NCBI RefSeq assembly: GCF_051020765.1 | Contig: NW_027469105.1 | Coordinates: 868,001-932,000 of the forward strand | DNA: 64,000 bases | Source of the DNA: Lasioglossum baleicum | Taxonomy: Eukaryota > Arthropoda > Insecta > Hymenoptera > Halictidae | Direction of reading: 5' to 3' | Shown: positions 1 to 12,057 of the stretch, in pieces | How the letters are laid out: each line of letters opens with the position of its first letter | How positions within the stretch are numbered: the first letter of the stretch is position 1 | Notes under the pieces: generated by a model | The model's input: only the letters and a program-made list of their open reading frames with translations | Told to the model about the DNA's origin: nothing | The model's database searches: none | Made by a program: the position numbers and the translations under genes

Positions 1-885
1 GTCATGCGTTATGCGTTATGCGTAATGCGTTATGCGTTATGCGTTATGCGTTATGCGTTATGCGTTATGCGTTATGCGTTATGCGTTATGCGTTATGCGT
101 TATGCGTTATGCGTTATGCGTTATGCGTTATGCGTTATGCGTTATGCGTTATGCGTTACGCGTTACGCGTTAAGCGTTATGCGTTATGCGTTATGCGTTA
201 TGCGTTATGCGTTATGCGTTATGCGTTATGCGTTATGCGTTATGCGTTATGCGTTATGCGTTATGCGTTATGCGTTATGCGTTATGCGTTATGCGTTATG
301 CGTTACGCGTTATGCGTTATGCGTTATGCGTTACGCGTTATGCGTTACGCGTTATGCGTTATGCGTTATGCGTTATGCGTTATGCGTTATTCGTTATGCG
401 TTATGCGTTATGCGTTATGCGTTATGCGTTATGCGTTATGCGATGTGCGTTATGCGTTATGCGTTATGCGTTATGCGTTATGCGTTATGCGTTATGCGTT
501 ATGCGTTATGCGTTATGCGTTATGCGTTATGCGTTATGCGTTATGCGTTATGCGTTATGCGTTATGCGTTATGCTTTATGCGTTATGCGTTAAGCATTAT
601 GACTTTTTCATTGAGCGTTATGCGTTATGACTTTTCCATTGAGCGTTATGCGTTATTCGTTATGGGTTATGCGTTATGCGTTATGGGTTATGCGTTATGC
701 GTTATGCGTTATGCGTTATGCGTTATGCGTTATGCGTTATGCGTTATGCGTTATGCGTTATGCGTTATGCATTATGCGTTATGCGTTATCCGTTATGCGT
801 TTTGCGTTATGCGTTATGCGATATGCGTCATGCGTTAAGCGTTATGCGTTATCCGTTATGCGTTATGCGTTATGCGTAATGCGTT
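1..885 (+). repeat. Partial K module at the left edge
   Basis: The array is already running at base 1. Variants acgcgtt and aagcgtt lie near 157-178. The pair atgcgat, gtgcgtt is at 438, attcgtt near 389, and the K cassette at 592-689. After it come atgcatt, atccgtt, ttgcgtt, then atgcgat, atgcgtc, atgcgtt, aagcgtt, and atgcgta just before the first marker at 886. This order (gat-gtg pair, K cassette, atgcatt/atccgtt, gat-gtc-aag, A) is the template for later K modules. There is no gene. Confidence 0.85.
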
Positions 886-1536
886 ATGAGTAATGTGTCA
901 TGCGTTATGCGTTATGCGTTATTCGTTAAGCGTTATGCTTTATGCGTTATGCGTTATGCGTTATGCGTTATGCGTTATGCGTTATGCGTTATGGGTTATG
1001 CGTTATGCGTCATGCGTCATGCGTAATGCGTTATGCGTTATGCGTTATGCGTTATGCGTTATGCGTTATGCGTTATGCGATATGCGTTATGCGTTATGCG
1101 TTATGCGTTATGCGTTATGCGTTTTGCGTTATGCGTTATGCGTTATGCGTTATGCGTTATGCGTTATGCGTTATGCGTTATGCGTTATGCGATATGCGTT
1201 ATGCGTTATGCGTTATGCGTTATGCGTTATGCGTTATGCGTTATGCGTTATGCGTTATGCGTTATGCGTTATGCGTTATGCGTTATGCGTTATGCGTTAT
1301 GCGTTATGCGTTATGCGTTATGCGTTATGCGTTATGCGTTATGCGTTATGCGTTATGCGTTATGCGTTATGCGTTATGCGTTATGCGTTATGCGTTATGC
1401 GTTATGCGTTATGCGTTATGCGTTATGCGTTATGCGTTATGCGTTATGCGTTATGCGTTATGACTTTTTCATTGAGCGTTATGCGTTATGCGTAATGCGT
1501 TATGCATTATGCGTTATGCGTTATGCGTAATGCGTT
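886..1536 (+). repeat. S module with run and solitary D5
   Basis: Marker A is followed by three atgcgtt and the S cassette (attcgtt 921, aagcgtt 928, atgcttt 935), an atgggtt, two atgcgtc, atgcgta, scattered atgcgat and ttgcgtt, then a homogeneous run ending in D5 at 1460. The module recurs at 2216, where its run is 15 units shorter (offset 1,330 at the S cassette, 1,225 at D5). Confidence 0.85.
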
Positions 1537-2215
1537 ATGAGTAATGTGCCATGCGTTATGCGTTATGGACTATGCTTTATGCGTTATGCGTTATGGGTTA
1601 TCCGTTATGCGTCATGCGTTATCCGTTATGCGTTATGCGTTATGCGTTATCCGTTATGGGTTATCCGTTATGCGTTACGCGTTATGCGTTATGCGTTATG
1701 CGTTATTCGTTATGCGTTATGCGTTATGCGTTATGCGTTATGCGTTATGCGATGTGCGTTATGCGTTATGCGTTATGCGTTATGCGTTATGCGTTATGCG
1801 TTATGCGTTATGCGTTATGCGTTATGCGTTATGCGTTATGCGTTATGCGTTATGCGTTATGCGTTATGCGTTATGCGTTATGCGTTATGCGTTATGCGTT
1901 ATGCTTTATGCGTTATGCGTTAAGCATTATGACTTTTTCATTGAGCGTTATGCGTTATGACTTTTCCATTGAGCGTTATGCGTTATTCGTTATGGGTTAT
2001 GCGTTATGCGTTATGGGTTATGCGTTATGCGTTATGCGTTATGCGTTATGCGTTATGCGTTATGCGTTATGCGTTATGCGTTATGCGTTATGCGTTATGC
2101 ATTATGCGTTATGCGTTATCCGTTATGCGTTTTGCGTTATGCGTTATGCGATATGCGTCATGCGTTAAGCGTTATGCGTTATCCGTTATGCGTTATGCGT
2201 TATGCGTAATGCGTT
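1537..2215 (+). repeat. W module joined to a K module
   Basis: It opens with the atgtgcc form of A, carries W at 1565, acgcgtt near 1677, attcgtt near 1705, the gat-gtg pair at 1747 and a K cassette with D4 at 1957. From the K cassette to the next marker it matches 627-886 at a constant offset of 1,330. The interval from gat-gtg to D5 is three units longer than at 438-599. Confidence 0.85.
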
Positions 2216-2761
2216 ATGAGTAATGTGTCATGCGTTATGCGTTATGCGTTATTCGTTAAGCGTTATGCTTTATGCGTTATGCGTTATGCGTTATGCGTTA
2301 TGCGTTATGCGTTATGCGTTATGGGTTATGCGTTATGCGTCATGCGTCATGCGTAATGCGTTATGCGTTATGCGTTATGCGTTATGCGTTATGCGTTATG
2401 CGTTATGCGATATGCGTTATGCGTTATGCGTTATGCGTTATGCGTTATGCGTTTTGCGTTATGCGTTATGCGTTATGCGTTATGCGTTATGCGTTATGCG
2501 TTATGCGTTATGCGTTATGCGTTATGCGTTATGCGTTATGCGTTATGCGTTATGCGTTATGCGTTATGCGTTATGCGTTATGCGTTATGCGTTATGCGTT
2601 ATGCGTTATGCGTTATGCGTTATGCGTTATGCGTTATGCGTTATGCGTTATGCGTTATGCGTTATGCGTTATGCGTTATGCGTTATGACTTTTTCATTGA
2701 GCATTATGCGTTATGCGTAATGCGTTATGCATTATGCGTTATGCGTTATGCGTAATGCGTT
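2216..2761 (+). repeat. S module, second copy
   Basis: This matches 886-1536 unit for unit at the S cassette, with a shorter homogeneous run. D5 at 2685 has the altered third unit gagcatt. The next marker, at 2762, is again the atgtgcc form. Confidence 0.85.
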
Positions 2762-3370
2762 ATGAGTAATGTGCCATGCGTTATGCGTTATGGACTATGC
2801 TTTATGCGTTATGCGTTATGGGTTATCCGTTATGCGTCATGCGTTATCCGTTATGCGTTATGCGTTATGCGTTATCCGTTATGGGTTATCCGTTATGCGT
2901 TACGCGTTATGCGTTATGCGTTATGCGTTATGCGTTATGCGTTATGCGTTATGCGTTATGCGTTATGCGTCATGCGTTACGCGTTATGCGTTATGCGTTA
3001 TGCGTTATGCGTTATGCGTTATGCGTCATGCGTCATGCGTTATGCGTTATGCGTTATGCGTTATGCGTTATGCGTTATGCGTTATGCGTTATGCGTTATG
3101 CGTTATGCGTTATGCGTTATGCGTTATGCGTTATGCGTTACGCGTTATGCGTTACGCGTTATGCGTTATGCGTTATGCGTTATGCGTTATGCGTTATTCG
3201 TTATGCGTTATGCGTTATGCGTTATGCGTTATGCGTTATGCGATGTGCGTTATGCATTATGCGTTATGCGTTATCCGTTATGCGTTTTGCGTTATGCGTT
3301 ATGCGATATGCGTCATGCGTTAAGCGTTATGCGTTATCCGTTATGCGTTATGCGTTATGCGTAATGCGTT
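2762..3370 (+). repeat. W module lacking its K cassette
   Basis: W is at 2790, with paired atgcgtc, acgcgtt units and an attcgtt. The gat-gtg pair at 3238 is followed immediately by atgcatt at 3252, then atccgtt and ttgcgtt. In the sister module the same two landmarks (1747 and 2097) are 350 bases apart and enclose a K cassette. The 336-base difference is exactly 48 heptamers, so the K cassette looks deleted here by an in-register event. Confidence 0.82.
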
Positions 3371-4168
3371 ATGAGTAATGTGTCATGCGTTATGCGTTAT
3401 GCGTTATGCGTTATTCGTTAAGCGTTATGCTTTATGCGTTATGCGTTATGCGTTATGCGTTATGCGTTATGCGTTATGCGTTATGCGTTATGCTTTATGG
3501 GTTATGCGTAATGCGTTATCGGCTTTGCGTTATGCGTTATGGGTTATGCGTTATCCGTTATGGATTATGCGTTATGTATTATGCGTTATGGGTTATGCGT
3601 TGAGCGTTATCCGTTATCCGTTATCCGTTATGCGTTATGCGTTATGCGTTATGCGTTATCGGCTTTGCGTTATGCGTCATACGTTATGCGTTATGCGTTA
3701 TGCGTTATGCGTTATCGGCTTTGCGTTATGCGTCATGCGGTACGGGTTATGCGTTATCCGTTATGGATTATGCGTAATGCATTATGCGTTATGCGTTATC
3801 CGTTATGGGTTATGCGTTATGCGTTATGCGATATGCGCTATGTGTTATGCGTTATGCGTTATCGGCTTTGCGTTATGCGTTATGGGTTATGCGTTATCCG
3901 TTATGGATTATGCGTTATGTATTATGCGTTATGGTTAATGCGTTATGGGTTATGCGTTGTGCGTTATCCGTTATGCGTTATGCGTTATCGGCTTTGCGTT
4001 ATGCGTCATACGTTATGCGTTATGCGTTATGCGTTATGCGTTATCGGCTTTGCGTTATGCGTCATGCGTTATGGGTTATGCGTTATCCGTTATGGATTAT
4101 GCGTAATGCATTATGCGTTATGCGTTATGCGTTTTGCGTTATGTGTTATGCGTTATGGGTTATGCGTC
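3371..4168 (+). repeat. cggct block, copy 1
   Basis: This is the most diverged part of the window. After an S cassette it is dominated by non-canonical units: atcggct with ttgcgtt at 3518, 3658, 3714, 3861, 3987 and 4043, plus atggatt, atgtatt, gagcgtt, repeated atccgtt, atacgtt, atgcggt, acgggtt, atggtta and atgtgtt. The atcggct spacings show an internal repeat of 329-343 bases (3518/3861, 3658/3987, 3714/4043). Heptamer phase is unbroken. It ends with atgcgtc at 4162 against a pure run. There is no coding signal beyond the accidental open frames. Confidence 0.88.
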
Positions 4169-4616
4169 ATGCGTTATGCGTTATGCGTTATGCGTTATGC
4201 GTTATGCGTTATGCGTTATGCGTTATGCGTTATGCGTTATGCGTTATGCGTTATGCGTTATGCGTTATGCGTTATGCGTTATGCGTTATGCGTTATGCGT
4301 TATGCGTTATGCGTTATGCGTTATGCGTTATGCGTTATGCGTTATGCGTTATGCGTTATGCGTTATGCGTTATGCGTTATGCGTTATGCGTTATGCGTTA
4401 TGCGTTATGCGTTATGCGTTATGCGTTATGCGTTATGCGTTATGCGTTATGCGTTATGCGTTATGCGTTATGCGTTATGCGTTATGCGTTATGCGTTATG
4501 CGTTATGCGTTATGCGTTATGCGTTATGCGTTATGCGTTATGACTTTTTCATTGAGCGTTATGCGTTATGCGTAATGCGTTATGCATTATGCGTTATGCG
4601 TTATGCGTAATGCGTT
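4169..4616 (+). repeat. Homogeneous run and D5
   Basis: Positions 4169-4539 are 53 uninterrupted atgcgtt units, followed by D5 at 4540 and the atgcgta/atgcatt lead-in to the marker at 4617. The equivalent run after the second cggct block (6843-7290) has 64 units. Confidence 0.9.
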
Positions 4617-6058
4617 ATGAGTAATGTGCCATGCGTTATGCGTTATGGACTATGCTTTATGCGTTATGCGTTATGGGTTATCCGTTATGCGTCATGCGTT
4701 ATCCGTTATGCGTTATGCGTTATGCGTTATCCGTTATGGGTTATCCGTTATGCGTTACGCGTTATGCGTTATGCGTTATGCGTTATGCGTTATGCGTTAT
4801 GCGTTATGCGTTATGCGTTATGCGTCATGCGTTACGCGTTATGCGTTATGCGTTATGCGTTATGCGTTATGCGTTATGCGTCATGCGTCATGCGTTATGC
4901 GTTATGCGTTATGCGTTATGCGTTATGCGTTATGCGTTATGCGTTATGCGTTATGCGTTATGCGTTATGCGTTATGCGTTATGCGTTATGCGTTATGCGT
5001 TATGCGTTATGCGTTATGCGTTATGCGTTATGCGTTATGCGTTATGCGTTATGCGTTATGCGTTATGCGTTATGCGTTATGCGTTATGCGTTATGCGTTA
5101 TGCGTTATGCGTTATGCGTTATTCGTTATGCGTTATGCGTTATGCGTTATGCGTTATGCGTTATGCGTTATGCGTTATGCGTTATGCGTTATGCGTTATG
5201 CGTTATGGGTTATGCGTTATGCGTTATGCGTTATGCGATATGCGTCATGCGTTAAGCGTTATGCGTTATGCGTTATGCGTTATGCGTTACGCGTTACGCG
5301 TTAAGCGTTATGCGTTATGCGTTATGCGTTATGCGTTATGCGTTATGCGTTATGCGTTATGCGTTATGCGTTATGCGTTATGCGTTATGCGTTATGCGTT
5401 ATGCGTTATGCGTTATGCGTTATGCGTTATGCGTTATGCGTTATGCGTTATGCGTTATGCGTTATGCGTTATGCGTTATGCGTTACGCGTTATGCGTTAC
5501 GCGTTATGCGTTATGCGTTATGCGTTATGCGTTATGCGTTATTCGTTATGCGTTATGCGTTATGCGTTATGCGTTATGCGTTATGCGATGTGCGTTATGC
5601 GTTATGCGTTATGCGTTATGCGTTATGCGTTATGCGTTATGCGTTATGCGTTATGCGTTATGCGTTATGCGTTATGCGTTATGCGTTATGCGTTATGCGT
5701 TATGCGTTATGCGTTATGCGTTATGCGTTATGCGTTATGCGTTATGCGTTATGCTTTATGCGTTATGCGTTAAGCATTATGACTTTTTCATTGAGCGTTA
5801 TGCGTTATGACTTTTCCATTGAGCGTTATGCGTTATTCGTTATGGGTTATGCGTTATGCGTTATGGGTTATGCGTTATGCGTTATGCGTTATGCGTTATG
5901 CGTTATGCGTTATGCGTTATGCGTTATGCGTTATGCGTTATGCATTATGCGTTATGCGTTATCCGTTATGCGTTTTGCGTTATGCGTTATGCGATATGCG
6001 TCATGCGTTAAGCGTTATGCGTTATCCGTTATGCGTTATGCGTTATGCGTAATGCGTT
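4617..6058 (+). repeat. W module with K cassette and internal duplications
   Basis: W is at 4645, then acgcgtt and paired atgcgtc, a long near-homogeneous stretch with attcgtt and atgggtt, and a gat-gtc-aag group near 5227-5250. Acgcgtt/aagcgtt units near 5288-5302 repeat the pattern seen at 157-178. A gat-gtg pair near 5583 leads to a K cassette with D4 at 5807. The final part (5807-6059) resembles 627-886 with two fewer units. Confidence 0.82.
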
Positions 6059-6842
6059 ATGAGTAATGTGTCATGCGTTATGCGTTATGCGTTATTCGTT
6101 AAGCGTTATGCTTTATGCGTTATGCGTTATGCGTTATGCGTTATGCGTTATGCGTTATGCGTTATGCGTTATGCTTTATGGGTTATGCGTAATGCGTTAT
6201 CGGCTTTGCGTTATGCGTTATGGGTTATGCGTTATCCGTTATGGATTATGCGTTATGTATTATGCGTTATGGGTTATGCGTTGAGCGTTATCCGTTATCC
6301 GTTATCCGTTATGCGTTATGCGTTATGCGTTATGCGTTATCGGCTTTGCGTTATGCGTCATACGTTATGCGTTATGCGTTATGCGTTATGCGTTATCGGC
6401 TTTGCGTTATGCGTCATGCGGTACGGGTTATGCGTTATCCGTTATGGATTATGCGTAATGCATTATGCGTTATGCGTTATCCGTTATGGGTTATGCGTTA
6501 TGCGTTATGCGATATGCGCTATGTGTTATGCGTTATGCGTTATCGGCTTTGCGTTATGCGTTATGGGTTATGCGTTATCCGTTATGGATTATGCGTTATG
6601 TATTATGCGTTATGGTTAATGCGTTATGGGTTATGCGTTGTGCGTTATCCGTTATGCGTTATGCGTTATCGGCTTTGCGTTATGCGTCATACGTTATGCG
6701 TTATGCGTTATGCGTTATCGGCTTTGCGTTATGCGTCATGCGTTATGGGTTATGCGTTATCCGTTATGGATTATGCGTAATGCATTATGCGTTATGCGTT
6801 ATGCGTTTTGCGTTATGTGTTATGCGTTATGGGTTATGCGTC
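6059..6842 (+). repeat. cggct block, copy 2
   Basis: It repeats 3371-4168. Atcggct occurs at 6199, 6339, 6395, 6542, 6668 and 6717. The first five are offset 2,681 from copy 1 and the sixth 2,674, so one heptamer was lost between 6668 and 6717 (49 bases instead of 56) or gained in copy 1. The order of the rare units is the same, so the two blocks are a segmental duplication. Confidence 0.9.
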
Positions 6843-7409
6843 ATGCGTTATGCGTTATGCGTTATGCGTTATGCGTTATGCGTTATGCGTTATGCGTTAT
6901 GCGTTATGCGTTATGCGTTATGCGTTATGCGTTATGCGTTATGCGTTATGCGTTATGCGTTATGCGTTATGCGTTATGCGTTATGCGTTATGCGTTATGC
7001 GTTATGCGTTATGCGTTATGCGTTATGCGTTATGCGTTATGCGTTATGCGTTATGCGTTATGCGTTATGCGTTATGCGTTATGCGTTATGCGTTATGCGT
7101 TATGCGTTATGCGTTATGCGTTATGCGTTATGCGTTATGCGTTATGCGTTATGCGTTATGCGTTATGCGTTATGCGTTATGCGTTATGCGTTATGCGTTA
7201 TGCGTTATGCGTTATGCGTTATGCGTTATGCGTTATGCGTTATGCGTTATGCGTTATGCGTTATGCGTTATGCGTTATGCGTTATGCGTTATGACTTTTT
7301 CATTGAGCGTTATGCGTTATGCGTTATGCGTTATGACTTTTTCATTGAGCGTTATGCGTTATGCGTAATGCGTTATGCATTATGCGTTATGCGTTATGCG
7401 TAATGCGTT
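6843..7409 (+). repeat. Homogeneous run with doubled D5
   Basis: Positions 6843-7290 are 64 pure units. D5 then occurs twice, at 7291 and 7333 (42 bases, six heptamers apart), a small local duplication not seen elsewhere for the solitary form. The usual atgcgta, atgcatt, atgcgta lead-in to the marker follows. Confidence 0.9.
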
Positions 7410-8963
7410 ATGAGTAATGTGCCATGCGTTATGCGTTATGGACTATGCTTTATGCGTTATGCGTTATGGGTTATCCGTTATGCGTCATGCGTTATCCGTT
7501 ATGCGTTATGCGTTATGCGTTATCCGTTATGGGTTATCCGTTATGCGTTACGCGTTATGCGTTATGCGTTATGCGTTATGCGTTATGCGTTATGCGTCAT
7601 GCGTTACGCGTTATGCGTTATGCGTTATGCGTTATGCGTTATGCGTTATGCGTCATGCGTCATGCGTTATGCGTTATGCGTTATGCGTTATGCGTTATGC
7701 GTTATGCGTTATGCGTTATGCGTTATGCGTTATGCGTTATGCGTTATGCGTTATGCGTTATGCGTTATGCGTTATGCGTTATGCGTTATGCGTTATGCGT
7801 TATGCGTTATGCGTTATGCGTCATGCGTCATGCGTAATGCGTTATGCGTTATGCGTTATGCGTTATGCGTTATGCGTTATGCGTTATGCGTTATGCGTTA
7901 TGCGTTATGCGTTATGCGTCATGCGTTACGCGTTATGCGTTATGCGTTATGCGTTATGCGTTATGCGTTATGCGTCATGCGTCATGCGTTATGCGTTATG
8001 CGTTATGCGTTATGCGTTATGCGTTATGCGTTATGCGTTATGCGTTATGCGTTATGCGTTATGCGTTATGCGTTATGCGTTATGCGTTATGCGTTATGCG
8101 TTATGCGTTATGCGTTATGCGTTATGCGTTATGCGTCATGCGTCATGCGTAATGCGTTATGCGTTATGCGTTATGCGTTATGCGTTATGCGTTATGCGTT
8201 ATGCGATATGCGTTATGCGTTATGCGTTATGCGTTATGCGTTATGCGTTATGCGTTATGCGTTATGCGTTATGCGTTATGCGTTATGCGTTATGCGTTAT
8301 GCGTTATGCGTTATGCGTTATGCGTTATGCGTTATGCGTTATGCGTTATGCGTTATGCGTTATGCGTTATGCGTTATGCGTTATGCGTTATGCGTTATGC
8401 GTTATGCGTTATGCGTTATGCGTTATGCGTTATGCGTTATGCGTTATGCGTTATGCGTTATGCGTTATGCGTTATGCGTTATGCGTTATGCGTTATGCGT
8501 TATGCGTTATGCGTTATGCGTTATGCGTTATGCGTTATGCGTTATGCGTTATGCGTTATGCGTTATGCGTTATGCGTTATGCGTTATGCGTTATGCGTTA
8601 TGCGTTATGCGTTATGCGTTATGCGTTATGCGTTATGCGTTATGCGTTATGCGTTATGCGTTATGCGTTATGCGTTATGCGTTATGCGTTATGCGTTATG
8701 CGTTATGCGTTATGCGTTATGCGTTATGCGTTATGCGTTATGCGTTATGCGTTATGCGTTATGCGTTATGCGTTATGCGTTATGCGTTATGCGTTATGCG
8801 TTATGCGTTATGCGTTATGCTTTATGCGTTATGCGTTATGCGTTATGCGTTATGCGTTATGCGTTATGCGTTATGCGTTATGCGTTATGACTTTTTCATT
8901 GAGCGTTATGCGTTATGCGTAATGCGTTATGCATTATGCGTTATGCGTTATGCGTAATGCGTT
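7410..8963 (+). repeat. W module with 322-base internal repeat and long run
   Basis: W is at 7438. The set acgcgtt, paired atgcgtc, then atgcgtc, atgcgtc, atgcgta occurs twice: acgcgtt at 7606 and 7928 (offset 322), paired atgcgtc at 7648 and 7970 (322), atgcgta at 7837 and 8152 (315). A pure run of 87 units (8208-8816) follows atgcgat at 8201. A single atgcttt is at 8817 and D5 at 8887. Confidence 0.85.
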
Positions 8964-10503
8964 ATGAGTAATGTGCCATGCGTTATGCGTTATGGACTAT
9001 GCTTTATGCGTTATGGGTTATCCGTTATGCGTCATGCGTTATCCGTTATGCGTTATGCGTTATGCGTTATCCGTTATGGGTTATCCGTTATGCGTTACGC
9101 GTTATGCGTTATGCGTTATGCGTTACGCGTTATGCGTTATGCGTTATGCGTTATGCGTTATGCGTTATGCGTCATGCGTTACGCGTTATGCGTTATGCGT
9201 TATGCGTTATGCGTTATGCGTTATGCGTCATGCGTCATGCGTTATGCGTTATGCGTTATGCGTTATGCGTTATGCGTTATTCGTTATGCGTTATGCGTTA
9301 TGCGTAATGCGTTATGAGTAATGTGTCATGCGTTATGCGTTATGCGTCATTCGTTAAGCGTTATGCTTTATGCGTTATGCGTTATGCGTTATGCGTTACG
9401 CGTTATGCGTTACGCGTTATGCGTTATGCGTTATGCGTTATGCGTTATGCGTTATTCGTTATGCGTTATGCGTTATGCGTTATGCGTTATGCGTTATGCG
9501 ATGTGCGTTATGCGTTATGCGTTATGCGTTATGCGTTATGCGTTATGCGTTATGCGTTATGCGTTATGCGTTATGCGTTATGCGTTATGCGTTATGCGTT
9601 ATGCGTTATGCGTTATGCGTTAAGCATTATGACTTTTTCATTGAGCGTTATGCGTTATGACTTTTCCATTGAGCGTTATGCGTTATTCGTTATGGGTTAT
9701 GCGTTATGCGTTATGGGTTATGCGTTATGCGTTATGCGTTATGCGTTATGCGTTATGCGTTATGCGTTATGCGTTATGCGTTATGCGTTATGCATTATGC
9801 GTTATGCGTTATCCGTTATGCGTTTTGCGTTATGCGTTATGCGATATGCGTCATGTGTTAAGCGTTATGCGTTATCCGTTATGCGTTATGCGTTATGCGT
9901 AATGCGTTATGAGTAATGTGTCATGCGTTATGCGTTATGCGTTATTCGTTAAGCGTTATGCTTTATGCGTTATGCGTTATGCGTTATGCGTTATGCGTTA
10001 TGCGTTATGCGTTATGCGTTATGCGTTATGCGTCATGCGTCATGCGTAATGCGTTATGCGTTATGCGTTATGCGTTATGCGTTATGCGTTATGCGATATG
10101 CGTTATGCGTTATGCGTTATGCGTTATGCGTTATGCGTTATGCGTTATGCGTTATGCGTTATGCGTTATGCGTTATGCGTTATGCGTTATGCGTTATGCG
10201 TTATGCGTTATGCGTTATGCGTTATGCGTTATGCGTTATGCGTTATGGGTTATGCGTTATGCGTTATGCGTTATGCGTTATGCGTTATGCGTTATGCGTT
10301 ATGAGTTATGCGTTATGCGTTATGCGTTATGCGTTATGCGTTATGCGTTATGCGTTATGCGTTATGCGTTATGCATTATGCGTTATGCGTTATCCGTTAT
10401 GCGTTATGCGTTATGCGTTATGCGATATGCGTCATGCGTTAAGCGTTATGCGTTATGCATTATGCGTTATTCGTTATGCGTTATGCGTTATGCGTAATGC
10501 GTT
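8964..10503 (+). repeat. Start of the 7.2-kb superunit: W, S, K and S modules
   Basis: W at 8992 gives way at 9314 to an S module whose lead-in has atgcgtc before attcgtt, then the gat-gtg pair near 9499 and a K cassette (D4 9657). A further S module starts at 9909 with paired atgcgtc, atgcgat, atgggtt and atgagtt. Every landmark has a partner 7,182-7,280 bases downstream at 16244-17692. The main length difference is between 9314 and 9657, where the downstream copy is 98 bases (14 units) shorter. Confidence 0.87.
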
Positions 10504-12057
10504 ATGAGTAATGTGTCATGCGTTATGCGTTATGCGTCATTCGTTAAGCGTTATGCTTTATGCGTTATGCGTTATTCGTTATGCGTTATGCGTTATGCGT
10601 TATGCGTTATGCGTTATGCGTTATGCGATATGCGTTATGCGTTATGCGTTATGCGTTATGCGTTATGCGTTACGCGTTACGCGTTATGCGTTATGCGTTA
10701 TGCGATGTGCGTTATGCGTTATGCGTTATGCGTTATGCGTTATGCGTTATGCGTTATGCGTTATGCGTTATGCGTTATGCGATATGCGTTATGCGATGTG
10801 CGTTATGCTTTATGCGTTATGCGTTATTCGTTATGCGTTATGCGTTATGCGTTATGCGTTATGCGTTATGCGTTATGCGATATGCGTTATGCGTTATGCG
10901 TTATGCGTTATGCGTTATGCGTTATGCGTTACGCGTTATGCGTTATGCGTTATGCGATGTGCGTTATGCGTTATGCGTTATGCGTTATGCGTTATGCGTT
11001 ATGCGTTATGCGTTATGCGTTATGCGTTATGCGTTATGCGATATGCGTTATGCGTTATGCGTTATGCGTTATGCGTTATGCGTTACGCGTTATGCGTTAT
11101 GCGTTATGCGATGTGCGTTATGCTTTATGCGTTATGCGTTATTCGTTATGCGTTATGCGTTATGCGTTATGCGTTATGCGTTATGCGTTATGCGTTATGC
11201 GATATGCGTTATGCGTTATGCGTTATGCGTTATGCGTTATGCGTTACGCGTTATGCGTTACGCGTTATGCGTTATGCGTTATGCGTTATGCGTTATGCGT
11301 TATTCGTTATGCGTTATGCGTTATGCGTTATGCGTTATGCGTTATGCGTTATGCGATGTGCGTTATGCGTTATGCGTTATGCGTTATGCGTTATGCGTTA
11401 TGCGTTATGCGTTATGCGTTATTCGTTATGCGTTATGCGTTATGCGTTATGCGTTATGCGTTATGCGATGTGCGTTATGCGTTATGCGTTATGCGTTATG
11501 CGTTATGCGTTATGCGTTATGCGTTATGCGTTATGCGTTATGCGTTATGCGTTATGCGTTATGCGTTATGCGTTAAGCATTATGACTTTTTCATTGAGCG
11601 TTATGCGTTATGACTTTTCCATTGAGCGTTATGCGTTATTCGTTATGGGTTATGCGTTATGCGTTATGGGTTATGCGTTATGCGTTATGCGTTATGCGTT
11701 ATGCGTTATGCGTTATGCGTTATGCGTTATGCGTTATGCGTTATGCGTTATGCGTTATGCGTTATGCGTTATGCGTTATGCGTTATGCGTTATGCGTTAT
11801 GCGTTATGCGTTATGCGTTATGCGTTATGCGTTATGCGTTATGCGTTATGCGTTATGCGTTATGCGTTATGCGTTATGCGTTATGCGTTATGCGTTATGC
11901 GTTATGCGTTATGCGTTATGCGTTATGCGTTATGCGTTATGCGTTATGCGTTATGCGTTATGCGTTATGCGTTATGCGATATGCGTCATGCGTTAAGCGT
12001 TATGCGTTATGCATTATGCGTTATCCGTTATGCGTTATGCGTTATGCGTAATGCGTT
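10504..12057 (+). repeat. Q block (atgcgat, gtgcgtt rich), copy 1
   Basis: The pair atgcgat, gtgcgtt occurs at 10700, 10791, 10952, 11106, 11351 and 11463 among atgcgat, acgcgtt, atgcttt and attcgtt units in recurring order, so the block itself is built of smaller repeats. It ends in a K cassette (D4 11610), a plain run from about 11,673 to 11,970, and the gat-gtc-aag group before the marker at 12058. Related Q blocks begin at 17693, 22061, 23671, 28963 and 30937. Confidence 0.85.

Noticed and set aside
3371..4168. Degenerate gene within the cggct block
   Set aside because: The higher divergence gives a more varied peptide, but every change is still inside a heptamer grid, all three frames remain similar, and no domain or codon pattern appears.
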